Origin: Nitrospinota bacterium
GTDB taxonomy: Bacteria > Nitrospinota_A > UBA7883 > JACRLM01
Direction of reading: 5' to 3'
Assembly (NCBI GenBank): GCA_016208975.1
Contig: JACQXA010000004.1
Coordinates: forward strand, 1,949,941 to 2,013,940
Length of the DNA stretch: 64,000 bases
Shown: positions 17,391 through 26,139 of the stretch, in pieces
Position numbering within the stretch: position 1 is the stretch's first letter
Layout: every line of letters starts with the position of its first letter
Notes under the pieces: model-generated
The model's input: only the letters and a program-made list of their open reading frames with translations
What the model was told of the DNA's origin: nothing
Databases searched by the model: none
Made by a program: the position numbers and the translations under genes

Positions 17391-18973
17391 GGCGCTTCCA
17401 GGCTAAGCTCTACCCCGGCCTTAGCGAGAGCCAGCCCTACGGCTTTCCAGTATCTGGCGGCGGCTTTCCGGGCTGAACCCTGGGCCAACAGTTCCGCGGC
17501 GCGCTGGGCCACCAGTTCTTTCTGGTATTCGAGGACAGCGAATGGCGTTGTGGCCCCGGCCTCCAGTTTTTTTGTTTCCCCGTCCAGCCGTTTTTCCGCC
17601 AGTTCCCGAGCCGCCCTGGCCGCCACTGTCTGTTTTAATCCCGAAGCCAGATTGCGCGCCGCCTCGCGGACCTCCAGCGCCGCGTCACGCCGGGCCATTT
17701 CAAGCCTGGTTTGCGCCGCCTTCAGGTTTAACCCCGCCAGCGCCGCCGCTGATGACGCCCCCCGGGAGTCCAGCGGGAGAGAGAATTTAAGGCCCACCAT
17801 GTAATCGTAGTAATTGCCCGAAACCACATCCGACACAGAGTCGGAAAAACCTCCATTGAGCGGCGACAAAAGCTCCCCCTCGCCGGTGAGGCTCGTTACT
17901 GGGCGCGCCTCTCCCCGAAGGCCGGAAAGATTTACCGTTCCCACCATGTCCAGCCCGGGCAGGGTTTGGTTGTTGCGGTATAAAAGCTCGGCCCGCCGGT
18001 TCTCCACCTCCATTTGCGCCGCCAGGATATCCGGCCGCAACGATAAAGCCTGCTCCAGCGCCTCCAGGCTCTCTTCCGGCGGGCTTTCCGGCTCCGGGGC
18101 TCCTCCAGGTTCCAGCGTGGTATCCCACCAGGCTGGATCTTTTCCCCGGGAACCCATGAGCTTTATCAGGTTGTCGGAAGCCCCGCAGTATGAGTTTTCT
18201 GCGGCGATAAGTTTCTCCTCCCAGGAGGCCACCGAAGCCTGGGCGGCGATGATCTCGATGGGCGCCAGCGCCCCCGCTTTCACCTGGGCGGTCACCCGCC
18301 GTTCCAGGTCGCGCGCCCTGTCCAGCGCCTCTTTTTGCGCCTGAACGTTTTCCTTTTGATAAACCAGGTCCCAGTACGCTTCCTGGGTCCTGGTCACAAT
18401 GTCGCTCAAGGCGGTTTTAAGCTTGTAGAACGCCATGTCCCGCTTGGCCTCGGCGGAAGTGATGCGCCACCGGTTCACGGATATGCCCGCGTTTTTAAGC
18501 ACCGGTTGGGTAAGCTCCAGCTTTAATCCCGCGCCGTAAGAGGGATTGAGACTCTGGAATGAGGAGTTGGTGGTTTCCCTGGATGTTGTGGCCGCCAGCT
18601 TGTACTGGGTACCCGGCTGGGCCTTGCCGGATATGGAAATCTCGCCGCTTTGAACGTCTTTTTCAACCACCGCCGGGTCGGCGAAAACGGAGGAGCTGGG
18701 GGTGGCGCTCTTTCCCGCCGCCGCCTCCGCCCCGAACTGCGGATCGAACTCGGACAGGGCCGATACCAGCTCGGTTCCCGCCGCCGCCGAGTTTATCCAT
18801 TCAAGCGTCCCGTCGAAATTCCCGGCCACCGCCTCGGTTACGGCCTGGGATAGCGTGATTTCGGTGATGCGGGCGGAACCGGCCAGGGCTGGCCCAGGCC
18901 AGGTAAAGGCCGTTATAAGGCATAGGCGGGCCGGAAAAAGAAAAACCGCCGGCCATGAAGACCGGAAGGTCAT
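17387..18973 (-). CDS. TolC-family outer-membrane channel protein
   Basis: A 528-residue protein with a likely signal peptide (about 1-32, ending ALAG). It carries two repeats of the outer-membrane-efflux-protein fold: long coiled helices rich in Ala, Glu, Arg and Leu (about 195-290 and 405-520) and beta-strand segments such as YYDYMVGLKFSLPLD. TolC trimers form the exit duct of efflux pumps and type I secretion systems. Unusually, no membrane-fusion protein or inner-membrane pump is adjacent. Its ATG overlaps the ATPase stop and its stop overlaps the activator start, by four bases each. The partners are therefore unknown; the GspE-type ATPase in the operon is an intriguing candidate. Confidence 0.9.
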   Translation of the reverse strand: MTFRSSWPAVFLFPARLCLITAFTWPGPALAGSARITEITLSQAVTEAVAGNFDGTLEWINSAAAGTELVSALSEFDPQFGAEAAAGKSATPSSSVFADPAVVEKDVQSGEISISGKAQPGTQYKLAATTSRETTNSSFQSLNPSYGAGLKLELTQPVLKNAGISVNRWRITSAEAKRDMAFYKLKTALSDIVTRTQEAYWDLVYQKENVQAQKEALDRARDLERRVTAQVKAGALAPIEIIAAQASVASWEEKLIAAENSYCGASDNLIKLMGSRGKDPAWWDTTLEPGGAPEPESPPEESLEALEQALSLRPDILAAQMEVENRRAELLYRNNQTLPGLDMVGTVNLSGLRGEARPVTSLTGEGELLSPLNGGFSDSVSDVVSGNYYDYMVGLKFSLPLDSRGASSAAALAGLNLKAAQTRLEMARRDAALEVREAARNLASGLKQTVAARAARELAEKRLDGETKKLEAGATTPFAVLEYQKELVAQRAAELLAQGSARKAAARYWKAVGLALAKAGVELSLEAP

Positions 18974-21189
18974 CGGGGCGCCCGCTCCGCGATTCTGGCC
19001 AGCCGTTTGTCAGCCTCGTTCAAGCGGCTCACCAGGGAGTGGATTATCTTGAGGGCTATCTCGGGGTAGTTCTCGATGGTCTGTTTAAGCTTGTCGCCCG
19101 GGAATACTTTCACCATGCTCTTGCCCTTGGAGCGGATGGTGGCCGTGCGCGGCTGGTCCATCAGCGCGCTCATCTCGCCGAAATATTCGCCCGGTTGTGA
19201 GATTTCCCCCACCACCCTGCCGCTTTTGGTGATGATAAGGTGGCCCTGCAGGAGCTGGTAGAAGTTCTTGTCGGTGTTGCCCTCTTTTATTATCAGGTCC
19301 CCATCTTCGAATGTCAGTTCGTCCGGGTTGAGCAGGTAGGCCGGGAGCGCTTCTTTCACCAGCACGGTCTTGGCCAACACTTCCTCCAGGCTGGTCATGC
19401 CCAGCCGCGCCTTATCCAGCGCGTCCATGCGGAGGGTTTTCATTCCTTCCTTTATGGCTATCTTCCGCAGGGCGGCCTCCTGCACTTGGGCCGTTATGGC
19501 CTCTTTCACCGTCTGGGAGGCCTCCAGCATCTCAAAAACACCCAACCGGCCCTTGTATCCGGAGCCGTTGCATATGGTGCAACCCTTGCCCTTGTACAGG
19601 GTGTAATGGGGCACCTCCTCCTTGGCTACGCCCGCCTCCAGCAGATCCTGCGGATTGAAGTCGGTGACTTCAACCTTGCAACTGGCGCACACCCGGCGCA
19701 AAAGCCGCTGGGCTATGACAACCGTAAGCGCCGAGGAGATCATGTAACCGGGTATGCCTATGTCCAGCAGGCGGCCTATGGTGGAGGCGCAGTCGTTGGT
19801 GTGCAGGGTGGAGAACACCATGTGGCCCGTCATGGCCGCCTTTATGGCTATCTCCGCCGTCTCCATGTCGCGAACTTCGCCCACCAGTATCACGTCCGGA
19901 TCCTGCCGCAAAAAAGCCTTTAGCGCCGAGGCGAAGGTAAGCCCCACCTCCGGCCGCACGTTCACCTGGTTTATGCCGGTGAAGTTGAACTCCACCGGGT
20001 CTTCTGCGGTGAGTATCTTCACGTCCGGTTTGTTTAGTATGTTGATGCCCGAATAGAGGGTGTTGGTCTTGCCGGAGCCTGTGGGCCCGGTGACCAGCAC
20101 AAGCCCCTGGGGCCGCCGGATAAGCTCCAGGAACCGCGTCAGCATTTTTTCCGTGAAGCCCAGCTTCGTAAGGTCTATCTGTAGCTTGCTCTGGTCCAGC
20201 AGGCGGAGCACCATGGATTCGCCGAATAGCGTGGGTAGCACGTTCACGCGGAAGTCTATGGATTTGCCCCGGCCAAGCTTAAGCTTTATCCTGCCGTCCT
20301 GGGGGCGGCGCTTCTCAGCTATGTTCAGGTTGGACATTATCTTCAGCCGCGAGATCAGGGCGCCCTTGATGGTCAACGGCAGGTTCATGGCCCGGTGCAG
20401 GGAGCCGTCTATCCTGTACCGCACCTGGAAGCTTTTTTCGTATGGCTCTATGTGAATGTCCGAGGCCCCCTGGCTTATCCCCTTGAGCAGGATGCCGTTG
20501 ACAAGCTTTACTATGGCCGCGTCGGCGGAGTTGTAAAGCTGGTCCTTGTCCTCGTCTTCGGAGGTGGAGTCTATCTCCACCTCCTCGGTGGCGTCGGATA
20601 TGATCCCTCCGATGTCGTCGAACTTTTCGAATATCTGCTTGTCGTCCCCTTCGGGCTTTTCCTCATGCACCTCGCCGGCGGTGGCCAGGGCGGTGTAGTC
20701 TTCGCTGGAGATGGCGTAGTATTTCTTGAACGCCTCCAGCAGGTCCCGCTCGGAGACCACGGCGGGTTTTATGGTCTGCTTTACATGGGAACCCACCTGC
20801 TCCAGCGTGGCGTAATTGGTGGGGTCTATCATGGCCAGCCGCAGGTTCTTCCCGTCGGAGCGGATGGGGAATATCAGGTTGTCCCGCGCCATCTCCCAGG
20901 GAATCATCTTGATGGCCTCGGCGTCCGGCTTTTCGTCTTCTATGTTAGTGATCGGGATGGCGAGAGACCGGGCGATGAATTTGATTATGGTCTCTTCATC
21001 CAGGTACCCGAGCTTCTGGACAACCTTGCCTATGCGGGCGTTGGCTTTCTTCTGGTACTCTTCAGCCTCTTTTAGCTGGGACCGGGTAATCTGCCCGTCC
21101 TTGACCAAAAGCTTTCCCAGCACCTCGGAGGAAGCATCCTCCTTAACGCTTTTTTTGAAGCTGGTCTTTTTTTCCGCTATTTCAGCCAT
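18970..21189 (-). CDS. GspE/PilB-type secretion ATPase with C-terminal cyclic-nucleotide-binding domain
   Basis: A 739-residue protein. Residues about 20-150 resemble an MshEN domain, which in relatives binds cyclic di-GMP. The secretion ATPase core (about 210-600) has Walker A GPTGSGKTNT (about 368-377), DPDVILVGEVRDMETA (Walker B region) and the zinc-type tetracysteine CASC...CTIC. Residues about 625-739 are a cyclic-nucleotide-binding domain with GEYFGEMSALMDQPRTATI, including the phosphate-binding Arg. The core family drives type IV pilus or type II secretion assembly. The C-terminal CNB domain is an unusual addition and could couple the motor to cAMP or a related ligand. The gene heads the overlapping operon that continues into TolC. 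Confidence 0.9.
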   Translation of the reverse strand: MAEIAEKKTSFKKSVKEDASSEVLGKLLVKDGQITRSQLKEAEEYQKKANARIGKVVQKLGYLDEETIIKFIARSLAIPITNIEDEKPDAEAIKMIPWEMARDNLIFPIRSDGKNLRLAMIDPTNYATLEQVGSHVKQTIKPAVVSERDLLEAFKKYYAISSEDYTALATAGEVHEEKPEGDDKQIFEKFDDIGGIISDATEEVEIDSTSEDEDKDQLYNSADAAIVKLVNGILLKGISQGASDIHIEPYEKSFQVRYRIDGSLHRAMNLPLTIKGALISRLKIMSNLNIAEKRRPQDGRIKLKLGRGKSIDFRVNVLPTLFGESMVLRLLDQSKLQIDLTKLGFTEKMLTRFLELIRRPQGLVLVTGPTGSGKTNTLYSGINILNKPDVKILTAEDPVEFNFTGINQVNVRPEVGLTFASALKAFLRQDPDVILVGEVRDMETAEIAIKAAMTGHMVFSTLHTNDCASTIGRLLDIGIPGYMISSALTVVIAQRLLRRVCASCKVEVTDFNPQDLLEAGVAKEEVPHYTLYKGKGCTICNGSGYKGRLGVFEMLEASQTVKEAITAQVQEAALRKIAIKEGMKTLRMDALDKARLGMTSLEEVLAKTVLVKEALPAYLLNPDELTFEDGDLIIKEGNTDKNFYQLLQGHLIITKSGRVVGEISQPGEYFGEMSALMDQPRTATIRSKGKSMVKVFPGDKLKQTIENYPEIALKIIHSLVSRLNEADKRLARIAERAPR

Positions 21190-21378
21190 AGTCCGGTGAT
21201 GTTATAAAACACGCCATCAAAGCAGGGAAAACCGGAAGCGCACGCTCCGCCCCATTTAATTATAAAAACTTAGGAGGCCCCAGTCTATGAATTATATTTG
21301 AATGGCTTGAGCCAGCGGGCCCTGGTTTATAAGGATGGACATTTAAAATTGGCGGCGGGATTTTAACGAGGCTCTTTA

Positions 21379-22563
21379 TTAATTGCCCGCCCAAATAAAT
21401 TTTACGGGTTTGCCCTGCTTTTCGATAAGCACGATATCGTAAGGCCAGTCTTTCTGCTGAGGAAGGTTTTGGGCCTCGACAGGAGCCCATTGGCGCACCA
21501 CCACCTCCACGGTCTTTTCCCGCGCCACAACCCGTTCCACTCCTATCCGGTGCCCTTGCGCCGGTTTTTCTCCGGCGAAGACCGCTATAAGGCTTACAGC
21601 CTCGAAATTAAAGGGTGGCGACGTTTGTTCGTTGATGTTCAACTCGGCCAGGAGTTTGGAGTAATCTTTCCCGTTGTCCACCAACGTGGCCCTGGGGCCT
21701 TTGATACCCGATGGATTGGCGTTGGGGAGCGTTGTCGGGTTGAACCTCAGGATAAGCCCGCTCTGCGCGCCATCCTGGTCATCCCAGTGCATGTAATATT
21801 CCTCCGGCGTGTTGCGGACTATCTCCGCCACCGCACTGTCTATACAGACTCTCGCCGCCTGCTCCGCGCCTGTTCCCTGGAATCCACCTAACCCCACCGG
21901 CACGCGCGACCAGCCGCCGCCCACGCCCCCCACTATGCCACCGCCCCAGTCCTGGGTTCTGCCTTCAACAGAATTGGCGTGGACCACCCTGCCGGTGCGG
22001 GCGTCCACTATCTTGATGTCGGTGGTGATGTAAGACTCGGTGTAGGTGACAGCGCCTATGGGGGTGTCTCCCTGGTTGTTGGCGTTTATGGCTATGGATG
22101 CCCCCAGGGTTAACGCGCCGATAAGGATTCCTCCGGCCCCGAAAGCGTCTTTCTCAAAACCGGTGACGGCCCCGAACACCAGAAGCTCAGCCCCTTCGAT
22201 CTGACCGGTTTGCGCCGCGGTGGCTTCCGATATCCGGCCTGCGGCGGCGAAGTCCTGCTCGTTGATGACGGCGTTGAGATCCTGCCGGTCCAGCATTATG
22301 AAGCGGTTCGTATTGAACAGGGCGGTGGTGAGCATGTCGGCCATGCCCTCGCCCATGGAGCCTTCCAGCTTTCCGCCGGTCTTGTCCACGAACTTCACCA
22401 CCGACAACCTGGCCTTGGGGCCGTTGTAACGCTCTTCCATGGCCTGGGCCATGGTTGGGCCGCCCCCTCCGCGAACCGTGGCTGTGGGCGCCGTGGCGCA
22501 GGCGGAGGTGAAAGTGAGAATCATGGCGGCCATCGCCGCCGAAAGCCTAAGCCTGGGTTTCAT
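21379..22563 (-). CDS. CsgG/HfaB-family outer-membrane lipoprotein
   Basis: A 394-residue protein with a lipoprotein signal peptide and lipobox FTSAC (Cys about 21). The CsgG-like region (about 50-240) shows LSVVKFVDKTGGKLEGSMGE, a nucleotide-fold-like stretch and Gly-rich GAGGILIGALTLGAS, then DIKIVDARTGRVV. CsgG forms the export pore for curli subunits; many homologues are single genes with unknown cargo. No curli genes are near. The last about 100 residues (after about 290) are an extra domain of unknown type. It lies 189 bases upstream of the GspE/TolC operon on the same strand. Functional linkage to that operon is possible but unproven. Confidence 0.82.
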   Translation of the reverse strand: MKPRLRLSAAMAAMILTFTSACATAPTATVRGGGGPTMAQAMEERYNGPKARLSVVKFVDKTGGKLEGSMGEGMADMLTTALFNTNRFIMLDRQDLNAVINEQDFAAAGRISEATAAQTGQIEGAELLVFGAVTGFEKDAFGAGGILIGALTLGASIAINANNQGDTPIGAVTYTESYITTDIKIVDARTGRVVHANSVEGRTQDWGGGIVGGVGGGWSRVPVGLGGFQGTGAEQAARVCIDSAVAEIVRNTPEEYYMHWDDQDGAQSGLILRFNPTTLPNANPSGIKGPRATLVDNGKDYSKLLAELNINEQTSPPFNFEAVSLIAVFAGEKPAQGHRIGVERVVAREKTVEVVVRQWAPVEAQNLPQQKDWPYDIVLIEKQGKPVKFIWAGN

Positions 22564-22622
22564 ATCTGTCGTGAACCGGTTGACGCCTTTTACCTAACGA
22601 GTTTAGCACCAAACAGGCCCGG

Positions 22623-24560
22623 TCACATTATGAACCGGCCAACGCGGGGGATGAAATCGCTCTCCTCCACGGGTTTTGTTAGGAAGTCCGCCGCGCCCAG
22701 GCGGAACACCTGTTCCCGGGTTTCCACGTCGCTGTCGGAGGTGATGACAATAACCGGCGTATCCTTGAGCTTCGGCATGTCCTTGATCCGCTTTAACAGC
22801 CCCAGTCCATCCAGGCTTGGCATGTGGACGTCGGATATAATGAGGTCTGGCGTTCTCTCTTCCAACAGCTTCAGGGCGAGGTCGCCGTCTTCGGCCTCCA
22901 CGGTTTGCGCCCCCATCTTGCCCAGGTGGATTCTCAGGGTTTGCCGCATCACGTCGCTGTCGTCCACTATCAGTATGAGGGGCTGGGACGGCCCCATGTC
23001 CATGCAGAAAGACGAGCCTTTACCCGGCTCAGACTCCAGCTGGATGGTTCCACCGTGGGCTTTCATGATGTCCATGCAAAGCGGAAGCCCGAAGCCCGCG
23101 CCCCTTTCCCCCGAGGAGCCGGAAGTGCTGGTTTTTGTCTCATGGCGGAAAAGGTCCGGCTTCAGGGATTCGAGCACCCCCGGCCCCGTGTCCTTGACGC
23201 ACAGCAAGTTTGGGCCGGGGGAGTGGATCACCACCCTGTCCCCCTTGGCGCAGAATTTCACCGCGTTGCTGATGAGGTTTAAAAGGACTTCGTGGATGAG
23301 CGCCATGTCCCCGTAAATCTTCAAGGTTTCCGGGATGTCCACATTTATGGAAATGCCCTTGCGCTCCGCCTGGAACGATACGGAGGCGGCGGTGGCTTGG
23401 GCCAGCGCCCTGGCGTTTACCAGCCTTCGGTTGAGTCTGATCTTTCCCATGTTCATCCTGCTGATATTCAGCAGTTGGTCGGTCATTTTCAGAAGGTCGT
23501 CGCAGGTGTTCAACGCCCTTTTCATAAGGGTGGCGCGGTCTTCTTCGCTCATGGCCGGTTCCCCAAGGATAAAATTGAGGATGCCGATAACCGTAGCCAT
23601 CGGGGACCTTAAATCGTGAGACACGAGCGATACGAACTTGTCCTTGAGCATGGTGGCGTCTTCGGCCAGTTCCTTGGCCTGTTTCAGCTCCGCCTCGGCC
23701 TTCTTCCTTTCGGTCATGTCCCGCCCGATACCCTGTACCCCAACCGGCTTGCCGTCGCTCCATATCAGCCTGGTGGAAAGCTCCACCGGTATCCTCTTCC
23801 CGTTTTTTGCCACCACCTCCAGTTCGTACAAGGTGGAAATGGCTTCGCCCTTGAGCTTTTTCTGGATGCTTTCCGTGGTGGTCTTTAAATGTTCCGGAGG
23901 CACCACCATGGAGATGCTCGAGCCGATAACTTCATCCTCGCCAAAGCCCAAAACGTTTACGCATGCTTTGTTTATGGTGGTAAAACGCCCCTCCAGGTCG
24001 TGGGAGTAAAGCAGGTCGTTGGCGTTGAGGAAAAGGTCTTTATATTTCTCTTCGCTGGCTTTCAGCGCCGCCTCGGTGGCCTTGCGCTCGGTAACGTCCC
24101 TGGCCACGCCGAAGATCTCCTCTTCGCCCCTGGCGTTCTTTATAAGCATACCCTTGAATTCCAGGATGAGGACCTGGCCGCTCTTGTTTCGTATCCTAAG
24201 CTCGTTTACGGGCGGCGCTTCCATCTCCTGTACCCGCTGGAGGTTTACCCTGGCCTTCTCCATATCGTCCGGATGCACCAGCCCATTGAAATTTTTTCCG
24301 ATCCATTCCTCTACCGGCCAGCCGGTGATCTTATGGAATGCCGGGGTTAGGGAGGTGAAAATCCCGTCCCTTGTCATGGTGTAAACGTAATCCCGGAGGT
24401 TTTCAAGAATATCCTTGTAGCTGTCCAGCCGGTCGTTGAGCCCGGTGTTTTCATGGCGAACCTGCTCCAGCTCTTTTTCCAATGACTCCACGCGGGCGCG
24501 CAGGGTTTTGGCCTCTCCGTCCCCCCGGTGGCCGGACAACAGCTGATCGAAAATAGGCAT
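22623..24560 (-). CDS. Hybrid histidine kinase: PAS-PAS-HisKA-HATPase-REC
   Basis: A soluble 645-residue kinase. A short coiled coil (about 18-45) precedes two PAS domains (about 50-170 and 172-290). A HisKA domain follows with the phospho-acceptor histidine in FVSLVSHDLRSPM, then a HATPase domain with the N, G1 and G2 boxes (LISNAVKFC, DTGPGV, GAGFGLPLCMD). A C-terminal receiver (about 525-645) contains the acidic pair DDSD, the phospho-acceptor in LIISDVHMPSLDG and the conserved Lys in FLTKPV. No transmembrane segment is present, so it senses a cytoplasmic cue. No cognate output protein is adjacent; the Fur gene is divergent. The input is unknown. Confidence 0.92.
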   Translation of the reverse strand: MPIFDQLLSGHRGDGEAKTLRARVESLEKELEQVRHENTGLNDRLDSYKDILENLRDYVYTMTRDGIFTSLTPAFHKITGWPVEEWIGKNFNGLVHPDDMEKARVNLQRVQEMEAPPVNELRIRNKSGQVLILEFKGMLIKNARGEEEIFGVARDVTERKATEAALKASEEKYKDLFLNANDLLYSHDLEGRFTTINKACVNVLGFGEDEVIGSSISMVVPPEHLKTTTESIQKKLKGEAISTLYELEVVAKNGKRIPVELSTRLIWSDGKPVGVQGIGRDMTERKKAEAELKQAKELAEDATMLKDKFVSLVSHDLRSPMATVIGILNFILGEPAMSEEDRATLMKRALNTCDDLLKMTDQLLNISRMNMGKIRLNRRLVNARALAQATAASVSFQAERKGISINVDIPETLKIYGDMALIHEVLLNLISNAVKFCAKGDRVVIHSPGPNLLCVKDTGPGVLESLKPDLFRHETKTSTSGSSGERGAGFGLPLCMDIMKAHGGTIQLESEPGKGSSFCMDMGPSQPLILIVDDSDVMRQTLRIHLGKMGAQTVEAEDGDLALKLLEERTPDLIISDVHMPSLDGLGLLKRIKDMPKLKDTPVIVITSDSDVETREQVFRLGAADFLTKPVEESDFIPRVGRFIM

Positions 24561-24661
24561 GGTTCTTCTCTGCCGGACGGCCCGGCTTAATCTATTGGTG
24601 ATTTGGATGGATGTAGCCCGTAGATTCTATCCAAACGCCCATTGCAGGTCAACGCCTCGTG

Positions 24662-24690
24662 TTGACAATGGGAATCAATTGAAATACGCT
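24662..24690 (+). promoter_or_regulatory. Candidate promoter with overlapping Fur-box-like sequence
   Basis: TTGACA (24662-24667) is a perfect -35 element and TACGCT (24685-24690) lies 17 bases on, as a weak -10. The 19 bases from 24664 match the Fur consensus at about 12 positions (GACAATGGGAATCAATTGA) and overlap the -35. The site is 57 bases upstream of the Fur-family gene, so autorepression is plausible. The match is partial and untested. Confidence 0.4.
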
Positions 24691-24747
24691 GTGCATTGGC
24701 GGTTGAAACTTATCATCGAAACGCGGAAAGGGAGCGGCGCTTAAAGG

Positions 24748-25212
24748 ATGTCCAGGGTTTCCTCAGGCGGACAGTGGCTGAAAAGGTATCACGATTTCCT
24801 TACCCGCAACGGATTGAAATCCACCATCCAGCGGGACTTGATCGTGGAGGAGTTCACCCGCTCCACGGGCCACATAAGCGCCGACGAACTGCATTTGAAG
24901 CTCCGGGCGGGACACCCGTCCATAGGCCTGGCCACCGTTTACCGCACATTGAAAATACTTTCCGCGGCGGGGCTGGCCAAGGAGCGCCGGTTTAACGACG
25001 GGTTGATAAGATATGAATTCGCCGGTCCCGACGGCGGGCATCACGACCACATGGTGTGCCTGACCTGCGGGAGGGTGGAGGAGTTTGAGAACGAGGATAT
25101 CGAGGAGCTTCAGCGCAAAGTGGCGGGGCAACATGGATTTAAAATGACCGACCACCGGCTGGAGATATATGGCCATTGCGCCCAATGCGCCTCCCGCCGG
25201 GAGAAAGCCTGA
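24748..25212 (+). CDS. Fur-family metal-dependent transcriptional regulator
   Basis: A 154-residue protein of normal family length. The N-terminal winged helix (about 10-80) includes STIQRDLIVEEF and the recognition region PSIGLATVYRTLKIL. The dimerisation domain carries the histidine cluster GGHHDHMVCLTCG, in which the CxxC binds structural zinc together with a second pair near the end (CAQC). It could respond to iron, peroxide or zinc; sequence alone does not decide between Fur, PerR and Zur. Starting at the ATG at 24748 gives a standard N-terminus. A Fur-box-like site lies upstream. The gene ends 20 bases from the convergent DHH gene. Confidence 0.93.
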   Translation: MSRVSSGGQWLKRYHDFLTRNGLKSTIQRDLIVEEFTRSTGHISADELHLKLRAGHPSIGLATVYRTLKILSAAGLAKERRFNDGLIRYEFAGPDGGHHDHMVCLTCGRVEEFENEDIEELQRKVAGQHGFKMTDHRLEIYGHCAQCASRREKA

Positions 25213-25232
25213 AGGGTTAAGCCCGCCCGTTA

Positions 25233-26120
25233 TTAATTGGCGTTAAGCCGCTCCACGATCTCCATGATCACGTCGTCGGCCTTGTCGGAGGCCACTCCGC
25301 ACGATCCGGCCCCCGCATGGCCCCCGCCGCCGTATCCGGCCAGAAGGTTTCCCACGTCCACCGCGCAGGTGCGGTTTAAGATGCTGTGGCCCACGGCTAT
25401 GGTCACCATCCCCTGGGGGCCGCCGTAGAATACCCTCACGGAGACATTGGCGGTGGGGTACAGCGCGTATACAAGGAACCGGCTTCCCACGGGCGTCTCT
25501 TGCAACGGGCGGAAATCCGTCACCACCACCGCGCCGTTGATGTAGGAATGTTTTTTGAGCTTTCCCTCAAAGTCTATCTGCTGTTTGTAGAACTCCCGGG
25601 TCCGGTCTTTCACCTCGTCTATGGCCAGGATATCCTCAATGGGCAGTTCCCTTATCCATTCTATAAGCTTTTGGAAGAAGTCGTGGGAACTGCCGAAACC
25701 AGTGCGAGGGTCCACTGTATTTGCCAGTTTCACCCATCCTTCGGGACGCAGGATGTCGTTTAGCGTAAGTTGCGCGGAGTCTATCTTGTCCACATCGGCC
25801 ATGAGCCCGGCGTAACGCTCCCACTGGGGCATGGCGTAATATTCATACACCAATCTGGCGCAGGAGGGGGCCAGCCCGTACCGTCCTTTGAAGCCCTCGG
25901 GGCGTTGTTCCCTGTCCATCTCCGATATGTGATGGTCGAACCACATGCCGCAGGAGGGGTGGTAAGGCAGGTTTACTATTATGTCTTCGCCGGTGACCTC
26001 AACTATCCGGTCCTGCATCTGCTTTGGATGCACGAAACGGACACCGTCTATCTTTTCGGCTTCGGTGAGCAGGACACAGCAAACAAGCCCGTCGAAATCA
26101 CCTCTGGTGATTATTTTCAT
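25233..26120 (-). CDS. DHH-family phosphoesterase
   Basis: A 295-residue cytoplasmic protein with the DHH motifs: RGDFDGLVC near the N-terminus, FDHHISEM (the DHH signature) and ADVDKIDSA. The C-terminal DHHA1-like motif is GGGGHAGAGSC. Relatives hydrolyse polyphosphate, oligonucleotides or cyclic dinucleotides; this compact version resembles the group annotated as exopolyphosphatase-related. The exact substrate cannot be assigned. It follows a small Cys-motif gene (19-base gap) and purE upstream on the same strand. Confidence 0.87.
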   Translation of the reverse strand: MKIITRGDFDGLVCCVLLTEAEKIDGVRFVHPKQMQDRIVEVTGEDIIVNLPYHPSCGMWFDHHISEMDREQRPEGFKGRYGLAPSCARLVYEYYAMPQWERYAGLMADVDKIDSAQLTLNDILRPEGWVKLANTVDPRTGFGSSHDFFQKLIEWIRELPIEDILAIDEVKDRTREFYKQQIDFEGKLKKHSYINGAVVVTDFRPLQETPVGSRFLVYALYPTANVSVRVFYGGPQGMVTIAVGHSILNRTCAVDVGNLLAGYGGGGHAGAGSCGVASDKADDVIMEIVERLNAN

Positions 26121-26139
26121 CTTGGCCCTTCCCGCAAAA

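Noticed and set aside
19240..21075. Antisense open frames across the GspE-type gene
   Set aside because: They lie opposite Walker A, Walker B and the CNB domain and have no recognisable domain.
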